Below are positions 6,346-12,848 of a DNA stretch of 33,506 nucleotides, in pieces. A program made the translations under genes and the position numbers. The stretch comes from Polyangiaceae bacterium. Its GTDB lineage: Bacteria > Myxococcota_A > Polyangia > Polyangiales > Polyangiaceae. The notes below the pieces were generated by a model. The model was not told the origin of the DNA, made no database searches, and was given only the letters and a program-made list of their open reading frames with translations. Each line of letters begins with the position of its first letter. Positions within the stretch are counted from its first letter, which is position 1. Location of the stretch: the NCBI GenBank assembly GCA_009781005.1, contig WQYX01000045.1, forward strand, positions 1-33,506, read 5' to 3'.

Positions 6346-8076
6346 TCACTTCACGAGGACGTTGTTGATCGGCTTCACGCTCATGCCACCCGGGTACGCG
6401 TAGCTCACGGCCGAATCCCAGCCCCAAATCGTGATGCCGAACGGCGCATCGCTCTTTATTTCGTGTCGACCATTATCGCACTTGCCTTGGGGCTCGAAGT
6501 TGCCTGTCACGAGATCCGTGCGCGTGTATTCATAATCGCCGCTGCTGCCAACAGGCATCCACCCGGCCAGCGGGCCGTCGGCGCAATCGAGCATGACGTC
6601 ATGAAAGACGCCGTCGTCGCCCTTGGCACGAACGAGCACGAGGTTCGTTTCAGGATACGTTGGATCGGTGAAGAAGATATACGAGCTCTGAAATTCCTTT
6701 GCGGGCACGACGTTCACGAATTCCGGGTCGCCGGTACAGCCTAGAGGGGTGGATGTATCCAAAAGATGGCAGCCCGTCATGTGAGCGGAAACATAAATGG
6801 GGTGATCGGCGTCCTGAGATTTGACGACGTAGGGCCCTGCGCCGTCGAACTGGGCGAGCTGGCCTTTGCTCAGCGTGGTCGGCGCGCCATCAGGGACTGC
6901 GGGCTCCCAGGTCAGCACCGTGCCGTCCACCAACCCCATGATGCGCCACGGCGGAGTCTCCTCCGCCGTCCCCGGAATTCGATTGCGATAACGGACGAGT
7001 GCATATTCGCTTCCCAGTACCTTGACGGGCGGAATCTGTTGATGTGCGGAATCGCAGGTCCCAACGTTGCTTGGAATGTCGACGCACGTCATGCTCGACC
7101 ACATGCCAATAGGCTTGTTCGATTGAATCGCGCTCCCATCGAGCGAATACTCGTTCGGTTGTTCGAACAAAATCATCTGCCCTCGATCGAGGTTGTAGGT
7201 GGTCGGCGTGCCTGCGGTTGCAGCACTTACGCCGGGTCCACCCAAAATGTCTTTCGCCGGCAAAATCGTGATCTGCGTTCCATCTTGCGCGGCGACGAAG
7301 TGAGTTACTCCAGGCGATACGTTCACTTCGAACGGGCTTATCGCAACGTAATTCGTATCCCAAGATGCCGTGGGAAGAAGCAGTGTGGCGCTCGTGAAGG
7401 CGGCTGATTCGCCGCCGTAAGGATAAATGTCATAGGCCGCAACGGGACGGTCCGTGGCCAGACGATCGCCGTACGAAAGGCGGGTGCCGCTGCCTTGGTT
7501 GAGTCCGGCGCTCGCGGTGCCGGCCGGGCAATAGTTACCTGACAAGAAAACGATGGCAATACTACCTGCCGGGATCTGGTTGTCGGCGATTGGCGTGTAC
7601 GTGGTTGCCTGCCCGCTTCCTGACGGGATGAACGCAATCTTGGAGATGTCAAGCGGCTTTCCGTTGTAATCGCCGGAAAGCGTAACGGGCGAATTCCACG
7701 TATTCGCGATGAATGCCGCAAAGCAGTCGATGGAATTAGAGGAGACGGCATTATCGGGAGGAACGGCGTAGAACTCGCAGCCGACACTTCCACGGTCCGC
7801 CGCGGCGCTCGCACACGCATCTGTGCAAGCGGTCGTGCGTGTGTCGCAACCTTCCGAGTCTGCGCAGCTCTGAAGGAGATTGCCGTTGCAGTCGAGGACG
7901 GAATGGCGATCGGACGAGCAACGATTCTCACACTGCGGTGGGCTGAGAAAGCCGCCGTCGTTGGCAAAAGGATCCACCACGGCCGGATCCGTGTCATCAG
8001 TGCCCTTGCATCCGTGAAGGCCAATCAAGAGAAGGGATGAGGACATCAAAAGAGCGATGCTGGTCGGATGACGCAT
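6346..8076 (-). CDS. IgGFc-binding-like surface lipoprotein
   Basis: The start is the ATG at 8074-8076, preceded by AAAGGAGTG, a strong ribosome site; the frame upstream to 8133 is not needed. The 576-residue product has a lipoprotein signal (SLLLIGLHGC, Cys23) and then a Cys-rich module near 45-90 (CENRCSSDRHSVLDCNG, CDTRTTACTDAC). Most of the rest has the character of the IgGFc-binding N-terminal domain family seen in many myxobacterial secreted proteins (EFYAVPPDNA, DRPVAAYDIYPYGG, PVKVLGSEYALVRY). In this lineage the domain's ligand is unknown and immunoglobulin binding is only the family name. The protein is probably displayed at the cell surface. Family call moderate, lipoprotein call strong. 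Confidence 0.78.
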   Translation of the reverse strand: MRHPTSIALLMSSSLLLIGLHGCKGTDDTDPAVVDPFANDGGFLSPPQCENRCSSDRHSVLDCNGNLLQSCADSEGCDTRTTACTDACASAAADRGSVGCEFYAVPPDNAVSSNSIDCFAAFIANTWNSPVTLSGDYNGKPLDISKIAFIPSGSGQATTYTPIADNQIPAGSIAIVFLSGNYCPAGTASAGLNQGSGTRLSYGDRLATDRPVAAYDIYPYGGESAAFTSATLLLPTASWDTNYVAISPFEVNVSPGVTHFVAAQDGTQITILPAKDILGGPGVSAATAGTPTTYNLDRGQMILFEQPNEYSLDGSAIQSNKPIGMWSSMTCVDIPSNVGTCDSAHQQIPPVKVLGSEYALVRYRNRIPGTAEETPPWRIMGLVDGTVLTWEPAVPDGAPTTLSKGQLAQFDGAGPYVVKSQDADHPIYVSAHMTGCHLLDTSTPLGCTGDPEFVNVVPAKEFQSSYIFFTDPTYPETNLVLVRAKGDDGVFHDVMLDCADGPLAGWMPVGSSGDYEYTRTDLVTGNFEPQGKCDNGRHEIKSDAPFGITIWGWDSAVSYAYPGGMSVKPINNVLVK

Positions 8077-8282
8077 GAAAAGCACTCCTTTCAAGCGAGA
8101 TGGGCGCCTCGTCAGAGGCCTGCCGAATACCAACCAAGCATGTCGTGTACCGTACGCGCCCTTTCGTCGCCGACAACGATCAGGTCAACGTCAACGAAAC
8201 GTGAACGTGATCGTAGTCGTGGTCGTTGACCGCGACGGCGACGAACTGCTCGGGAGCGAGGCGTTGAGGCAGCCGTCCACCC

Positions 8283-8921
8283 TCACATGTGACGTGGAGC
8301 TGTCGTGCAGAGTACATCCGTTGGATCGCGTGTACTTTGCAGGCATTGGATTCGTTCGTCGTTGCAGCGCACCACGAGAACGCCATTCGCTAGGAGCGTG
8401 GCCAACGGAGTGCCTGCACGCTGGACAACCGCGTGTGTCGGGGTCTTGTCGTTGCATCCGCCAGACATGAGCAGATCGATCTGCCGGCCCGCCGCGATGA
8501 CTTCGACGCGGTTGAAGCGTGCCTTGTTGGCGCCCGTGTCGAGCGAAACGACGATGGGTTTGAGTTTGCTTGCGAGATCTCCGGCATACGTCGGATCGGC
8601 TTTCGCGTCGTCGGGATGCGGCGCGCGCATCGCAACCATGTACGCGATGGCTTTCTGCTGCACCTCCACGGGCATCCCCGCGCTCACCATTGTCTGAGGC
8701 TTTGGCACGGGTCGCACCGGCATGGCGGGTGTGCTCGCGTCGGGCGATGGAGTCGCCGCAGGCGACGGCGTTGCAACCGGACCCGATGCGATGGCCGGAG
8801 GTGTTTCGACGACCGACGCGGCAGCCGCTGCTGCATCGACCGCTGCGGGAGGCTCACGCTTTTCTTCGCATGCTGTGGAGGCAAAGAGCACCAACACGAG
8901 GGCGCTTTTTCTCAAATCCAT
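8283..8921 (-). CDS. Lipoprotein with Ala/Pro-rich linker, unknown function
   Basis: The ATG at 8919-8921 gives a 212-residue product with a lipobox (LVLFASTAC, Cys18). Residues ~25-80 are an Ala/Pro/Ser linker (AAAAAASVVETPPAIASGP, VATPSPAATPSPDASTP). Residues ~85-212 form a globular domain with MPVEVQQKAIAYMVAMRAPHPDDAKADPTYAGDL and four Cys (SGGCNDK, VVRCNDERIQCLQ, VLCTT) that could form disulfides. The hydrophilic domain would lie in the periplasm or at the surface. No family is recognised. It is divergent from the J-domain gene at 8989, with 67 bases between the two starts. The frame upstream of 8921 is a shadow of that gene. Confidence 0.75.
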   Translation of the reverse strand: MDLRKSALVLVLFASTACEEKREPPAAVDAAAAAASVVETPPAIASGPVATPSPAATPSPDASTPAMPVRPVPKPQTMVSAGMPVEVQQKAIAYMVAMRAPHPDDAKADPTYAGDLASKLKPIVVSLDTGANKARFNRVEVIAAGRQIDLLMSGGCNDKTPTHAVVQRAGTPLATLLANGVLVVRCNDERIQCLQSTRDPTDVLCTTAPRHM

Positions 8922-8988
8922 GGTGGCGCCTTTAGCACGTTCCTGCAGTTTTCTTGGCCACTCATCGCAGGGTTGATACGACCGCGAA

Positions 8989-9597
8989 ATGCAACTTCCT
9001 GGGCGCCTCAAGACGACGACGCTCGGTGATTTGCTCGGCGTGATCCATAGAAACGCGTCGACTGGAACCCTCGAACTCGCAGAGTCGAACGGGCGCATCC
9101 ACCGCGTCTTCCTTGCGCGCGGACTCATCACGGCCGTCGAACTCGATTGCGCCTCTCTTGCGGAGAGCCGCGAGATCGACGGTCGTGCGCTGCGCCGCCG
9201 AATCATGCAGAGGCTTGCCGTGCTCGAAGAACTCCGCGACGCCGTCATATGCTTTCGTGTTGCGGTGCGTTCCCCTCGATGTGCGCTCGTCAACGAACCC
9301 CTCAGCGCCGCCGAGTTTCTCTCCGGCCGAAAGCGCGCTCGCGATCGAATCGCAGACAACGCGTCGAATCGTAGGCCAGTGATCCCCGCCATCCAGTTCG
9401 ACAGAGGACGCATAGGCGCTTATCGCGCGCTCGGGTTGCCATTCGGCGCGTGCGAGAACGACGTGAAGTGCGCGTACCGGCGGCTCGTGCGCAACTACCA
9501 TCCCGATCTGCATCCAGGTGCAACGCATGACGAGCGCCGCACGCTCTCGCTACGATTCTCGGAAGTCACCGCCGCGTACAGAGCGCTGGTTGCATGA
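8989..9597 (+). CDS. DUF4388/PATAN-like and J-domain fusion protein
   Basis: A 202-residue protein with two parts. Residues 1-55 (LKTTTLGDLLGVIHRNASTGTLELAESNGRIHRVFLARG) match the DUF4388 pattern, a PATAN-like module common in delta-group bacteria and linked to two-component and gliding systems. Residues ~143-202 are a J domain with the HPD tripeptide at 171-173, which in DnaJ-family proteins stimulates the Hsp70 ATPase. The fusion suggests recruitment of DnaK to a DUF4388-marked partner; this is inference. No Gly/Phe or zinc-finger region follows, so it is not canonical DnaJ. Its TGA at 9595-9597 lies six bases before a family A repeat. Confidence 0.85.
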   Translation: MQLPGRLKTTTLGDLLGVIHRNASTGTLELAESNGRIHRVFLARGLITAVELDCASLAESREIDGRALRRRIMQRLAVLEELRDAVICFRVAVRSPRCALVNEPLSAAEFLSGRKRARDRIADNASNRRPVIPAIQFDRGRIGAYRALGLPFGACENDVKCAYRRLVRNYHPDLHPGATHDERRTLSLRFSEVTAAYRALVA

Positions 9598-9603
9598 CGC
9601 TCA

Positions 9604-9747
9604 GAGCGTGTTCGACAGCCTGCTGCGCGAAATCGATGCGTCGGTTGGGCGCTGCGGTGCCTGCGCACGTACGATAAGTACGCTTTCGCGGGCTCCTCGC
9701 GCTCCGCCCTAGCCTCGATTCGCTCGCGACGGCTGTCGAACACGCTC
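9604..9747. repeat. Family A palindromic repeat, copy 1 (complete)
   Basis: The element is bounded by perfect 17-bp terminal inverted repeats, GAGCGTGTTCGACAGCC at 9604-9620 and its complement at 9731-9747. The inner ~20 bases of each end also match imperfectly. A short inner hairpin, CGTAC-gataa-GTACG, lies near the middle. It fills nearly all the space between two convergent genes, whose stops are at 9597 and 9748. It is too small for a transposase, so a MITE-like or REP/BIME-like element is the best description. It may also act as a two-way terminator. Confidence 0.85.
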
Positions 9748-10611
9748 TCAGTGATTCACCTGTAGCTGCGCGAGCTGCATCTTTGCTTCCGCCGTAAAGC
9801 GTGACTCCGGGAAGCGCCGGATGAGCGTGCGCCATGTGTTCTTTGCGTCGTTCCAGGCTTGCGTGTCCATCTGGCACCACGCGAGCAGATCGAGCGCGTC
9901 GTCGTGAACTTCCTTGTCCACCGGATTGTCTGCGAGTGCGGTGAGGATCGGAATGGCGTCTTTCTGCCGATTGAGATGCCGGTACGCTTCCGCGAGACCG
10001 AGGCGCACCGAGGGCCCGATGGCCGAATCTTCCTTGCGCCGGATCGATTCTTCGAATGCGCTCGCGGCTTCTTGCCAGCGCTGCGCGCGCAGCTTGTCCA
10101 TGCCCTGCTGATAGAGCTGGGCGGAGAGTTCATTGTTCGCGCGCTCGACGGCATCCGCAAAGACCGCCATCTCGGCTTTGCTGAGCGGCTCCTTCTTCAT
10201 CGCCTCCCACTGGTCGATGAGATCGGCACGCTTGCCCTGCCGAGCGAGATCATAAAATTGTGCCGCGCGTGCTTCCGCGCGTGCTCTGTCTTCATCCCGC
10301 TTCTGCACGTCGCGCAGCTCTTTGCGCAGGCGCTCGTTGTCGACGGCGCGCTGATCGGTCTCGGCCTTGATCTGCTCGACGCGTGCATCCCATGCGAGCT
10401 TGAGCGCGGCGAACGCAACGACGACGAAAACGAGGTACGCCGTGGCGCTGTTCCAAGCCAGGCGGCCTTCGTAGGATTGCTGGCGCTTCGCGATCGATTT
10501 GATGTCGGCGCTGAGCGCATTCGTTAGGTTGTTCGTCTTGATGATGAGCCCGCGCGATTCGATGATCTCCCTCTTGATCTCGCGGAGCTCCTCGTCGACT
10601 TCGTGCACCAT
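9748..10611 (-). CDS. Membrane-anchored coiled-coil/TPR protein
   Basis: A 287-residue protein. Residues 1-50 are a charged coiled coil (EELREIKREIIESRGL), residues ~55-75 a single transmembrane helix (ATAYLVFVVVAFAALKLAW), residues 76-120 a second coiled coil, and residues ~145-287 TPR repeats (ELSAQLYQQGMDKLRAQRW, IGPSVRLGLAEAYRHLN, AWNDAKNTWRTLIRRFPESR). The last repeats resemble the YbgF/CpoB and outer-membrane-lipoprotein TPRs, but there is no signal peptide or lipobox. It is a likely scaffold protein. The stop codon TGA (9750-9748) abuts the family A terminal repeat. It is divergent from the TetR gene. Confidence 0.8.
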   Translation of the reverse strand: MVHEVDEELREIKREIIESRGLIIKTNNLTNALSADIKSIAKRQQSYEGRLAWNSATAYLVFVVVAFAALKLAWDARVEQIKAETDQRAVDNERLRKELRDVQKRDEDRARAEARAAQFYDLARQGKRADLIDQWEAMKKEPLSKAEMAVFADAVERANNELSAQLYQQGMDKLRAQRWQEAASAFEESIRRKEDSAIGPSVRLGLAEAYRHLNRQKDAIPILTALADNPVDKEVHDDALDLLAWCQMDTQAWNDAKNTWRTLIRRFPESRFTAEAKMQLAQLQVNH

Positions 10612-10656
10612 CGGTTCGGCCGCTTAGCACGCGATCACAGGCACGTACACGATGTC

Positions 10657-10686
10657 TTGCCGCGATTCGAAAGGGCGATCTACGCT
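10657..10686 (+). promoter_or_regulatory. Candidate sigma70-type promoter of the TetR gene
   Basis: TTGCCG at 10657-10662, an 18-base spacer, and TACGCT at 10681-10686, ending 21 bases before the ATG of the regulator. It lies in the 96-base gap between two divergent genes, so repression here would fit TetR autoregulation. I saw no clear operator palindrome. Confidence 0.4.
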
Positions 10687-10707
10687 GGCAGTTTCTGGTT
10701 TCTGCCC

Positions 10708-11400
10708 ATGCCTCGTAAGACCGCCAAAACCGCTCGAAAGCCGCCGCTTCAGGCGCGCTCCGTCGCAACGGTGACGGCCATCCTCGACGCCACGGTGCGC
10801 GTCCTCGAGAAGGAAGGCCCGGACGCGGCCACCACGACGCGCATCGCGGCCGTGGCGGGCGTGAGCGTCGGCACGCTCTACCAGTACTTCTCGCATCTCG
10901 ACGCGATCGTCGACGCGCTGCTCGATCGCGAGTTCGATCGAGCCATCGCGATGATGAGCGAAGTGCTCTCGGAGGGAAATCTCGCGCGGTCGCCGCGCGA
11001 AAGCGTGACGGCGGTCATGCGCGGACTCATGTCGATCTACCTGGCTCACCCGGGGCTGCATCGCGTGCTCGCCATGGAGGCCTTGCGGATCGCCGAAGCC
11101 GATCGCGTGCGCGCCTTCGATCTTCGCGTCATCGCCATCGCGAGTCACTTCCTCGCCGCAACGGGCACCGCCGTCCGGCGGCTCGACGTCAACTCCGCGG
11201 CGTTCGTCGTGTTTCAATCGGTGCGCGCCACCATGCTCGCGTATCTGCTCGAGCGGCCGCCGGGGATCTCCGAGGCGGCGCTCATCGACGAACTCGTCGA
11301 CATGCTCTTGCGCTACCTGATCGACGACGCGTGGCTCGCCAAGACCCCGCCCGTCACGCAACTGCCTTTTTTGCCGTCGAAAAAACGTGTGCGCAGCTGA
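10708..11400 (+). CDS. TetR-family transcriptional regulator
   Basis: The ATG at 10708 starts a 230-residue protein with a basic N-terminus (MPRKTAKTARKPP). The TetR helix-turn-helix is at residues ~41-61 (ATTTRIAAVAGVSVGTLYQY), followed by the usual helix 4 start FSHLDAIVDAL. Residues 70-215 are the helical ligand and dimer domain, with no motif that tells the ligand. TetR proteins normally repress themselves or a neighbour. The divergent TPR gene is the only close target here, since the next gene downstream (Fic) is convergent with its stop 23 bases away. Family call is firm, target unknown. Confidence 0.92.
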   Translation: MPRKTAKTARKPPLQARSVATVTAILDATVRVLEKEGPDAATTTRIAAVAGVSVGTLYQYFSHLDAIVDALLDREFDRAIAMMSEVLSEGNLARSPRESVTAVMRGLMSIYLAHPGLHRVLAMEALRIAEADRVRAFDLRVIAIASHFLAATGTAVRRLDVNSAAFVVFQSVRATMLAYLLERPPGISEAALIDELVDMLLRYLIDDAWLAKTPPVTQLPFLPSKKRVRS

Positions 11401-11423
11401 ATCGCCGCGAGTCCTCTCGTCTT

Positions 11424-12188
11424 TTAACCAGCAAAGGGATCCTCGAAATCGATCGGCGAAAGTTGCCTCTTGATCCAATGCTCAAGGTGCACGATCGTTT
11501 TATCGTGCCATTCGACTGATCTCGTGGATCCGCGATGAGCATATTCAAGCGATGAGATGTAGCGCCGCCGAGACTTGCCAGACGTGTCCCACCTCGCCAC
11601 GTAGAACCCATCACGTCGACAGATTTTTTGCACGATGAAGCGCCCAATACGACCGTTGCCATCCGAGAATGGGTGAACTCGAAAGAATTGAGCGAGGAAC
11701 GCGGCAGCTCGACGCGCGGGCGGTCCGTCCGCACGGTTTGCGAGTCGGAAGGATGCTTTTACGCCCTCCTCAATGGCATCATCTGGATATCCGTCACGTA
11801 TGTTCCGCCGGCTTGGACCTCCAAAAGTGACTTCGTCTGCGGGTCCCCGAAACTCGCCTGCGGTTTCTGGAAAGACATAGCGAAACAGGGTGGCGTGAGC
11901 GTCGCGAACCATCGCAACGAACGCGTTTCCGTCCTTGGGTAGCGGATCACGCTGCTTTGCTTCAAGGTCTCGAACTCCACGCAGAAGTTTGTTTTGAGCT
12001 TCGAGATATTCGTGCAGGGGATGACGGCCGTCGCCGAACGAGAGCAACAAGCCTGGGTCAACGAGATCGCACAATCTCTCGCGCTTGCATGCAGTATACA
12101 CAGGTACAACGAGCCGACATTTGCCCGGACATGTCGGCCCGCAAGGTTCCTTTCTAAGTCTCTTCCCCAAGGATCCGCGTGGTGGCAA
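11424..12188 (-). CDS. Fic-domain protein, probable toxin of a Panacea-Fic pair
   Basis: The Fic/Doc core motif is intact at residues 172-180 (HPFSDGNGR, continuing IGR), with His172 as the catalytic base and the anion loop after it. Fic enzymes transfer AMP or other phosphate-containing groups to target hydroxyls. A beta-hairpin flap region is likely near 112-125 (EFRGPADEVTFGG). No clear autoinhibitory S/TxxxE(G/N) helix is visible, which fits inhibition by a separate antitoxin. The start is uncertain: TTG at 12186-12188 overlaps the upstream gene by 35 bases, and GTG at 12099-12101 would drop a Cys-rich stretch (CGPTCPGKC). GC and codon bias look lower than in neighbours, suggesting acquisition by transfer. 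Confidence 0.85.
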   Translation of the reverse strand: MPPRGSLGKRLRKEPCGPTCPGKCRLVVPVYTACKRERLCDLVDPGLLLSFGDGRHPLHEYLEAQNKLLRGVRDLEAKQRDPLPKDGNAFVAMVRDAHATLFRYVFPETAGEFRGPADEVTFGGPSRRNIRDGYPDDAIEEGVKASFRLANRADGPPARRAAAFLAQFFRVHPFSDGNGRIGRFIVQKICRRDGFYVARWDTSGKSRRRYISSLEYAHRGSTRSVEWHDKTIVHLEHWIKRQLSPIDFEDPFAG

Positions 12189-12747
12189 TCGACATCTCCT
12201 CCAACGAGGAGAATGACGGAACCGGAATGCGATCGAGTATCAAGCTCGAAGAGCCAAAGAGGCGTTCAGGGAATCTCACAACAGGGCCGGCGAATTTGTC
12301 GCGAAAGAACGGAATGAGATCCGACTTAGGGATCGTCTTGTTGGGCGTACCATCGAAGGTCGAAGACCACGGGCGCGCTTCGTGCGACTCTTCGCGGAGC
12401 TGCCATCCAGTCAGGCGACCATACACGTTGAGCACGTGGCGCATGATCGTTTCGCTGCGCGTCTCGATCTCAGGCTTCGTGCTCGTGCGCGGAAGTGGCG
12501 AAGCTCTGAACCCGTGATAGCGTCCGAAGATGACAGGCGAAACGGGGCCATGTTTCCACGCCTCGAACTGCATGTCGCCAATCGAGTTTTCGAGCCCGAA
12601 AGCGAGCAGACCGCCGTAACAATAGAACGCGAGCTTTTGAAGTTTGAGATGCGTGAGCTGGTCTGGCTGGTCCGGCGCTGCTCCGCAGATCCAATCCGAC
12701 AGCACGAACGCGGGCTCATCACTGATGGAACTTTGGTGCAACATCAT
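12154..12747 (-). CDS. Panacea (SocA/GepA-like, DUF4065) domain protein, probable antitoxin
   Basis: I prefer the ATG at 12745-12747; GTG at 12760-12762 lies inside the apparent promoter. Residues ~30-80 carry the domain signature: LTHLKLQKLAFYCYGGLLAF, then FEAWKHGPVSPVIFGRYHGF. In the literature this domain is the SocA-type adaptor antitoxin and, under the name Panacea, a promiscuous antitoxin domain paired with unrelated toxins. The Fic gene follows in the same operon with overlap, so antitoxin-toxin order is the natural reading. The C-terminal part (FPERLFGSSSLILDRIPVP) may contact the partner; this is inference. Domain call firm, pairing strongly suggested. Confidence 0.85.
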   Translation of the reverse strand: MMLHQSSISDEPAFVLSDWICGAAPDQPDQLTHLKLQKLAFYCYGGLLAFGLENSIGDMQFEAWKHGPVSPVIFGRYHGFRASPLPRTSTKPEIETRSETIMRHVLNVYGRLTGWQLREESHEARPWSSTFDGTPNKTIPKSDLIPFFRDKFAGPVVRFPERLFGSSSLILDRIPVPSFSSLEEMSIATTRILGEET

Positions 12748-12760
12748 CGGGACACCACAC

Positions 12761-12790
12761 ACTATAGTCAGTGACTACTACCGTAGTCAG
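12761..12790 (-). promoter_or_regulatory. Promoter and inverted-repeat operator of the Panacea-Fic operon
   Basis: On the minus strand, CTGACT (plus 12785-12790), an 18-base spacer and TATAGT (plus 12761-12766) form a good sigma70-like promoter. Two inverted repeats overlap it: TAGTCA-g-TGACTA at 12765-12777 and GACTAC-tacc-GTAGTC at 12773-12788. Such repeats over the core promoter are typical of autoregulated toxin-antitoxin operons. Transcription would begin about 8 bases before the ATG at 12747, giving a nearly leaderless mRNA. Confidence 0.55.
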
Positions 12791-12848
12791 CTATCCGGTT
12801 GGGTTCATCTTCTCGGCGCTGCCGGGTAACGACGGCTCAACCTGAGCA

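Noticed and set aside
11405-11426. Rho-independent terminator CGAG-tcct-CTCG-TCTTTT between TetR and Fic genes
   Set aside because: The stem is only four bases long, too weak to call, though a short T-run follows.
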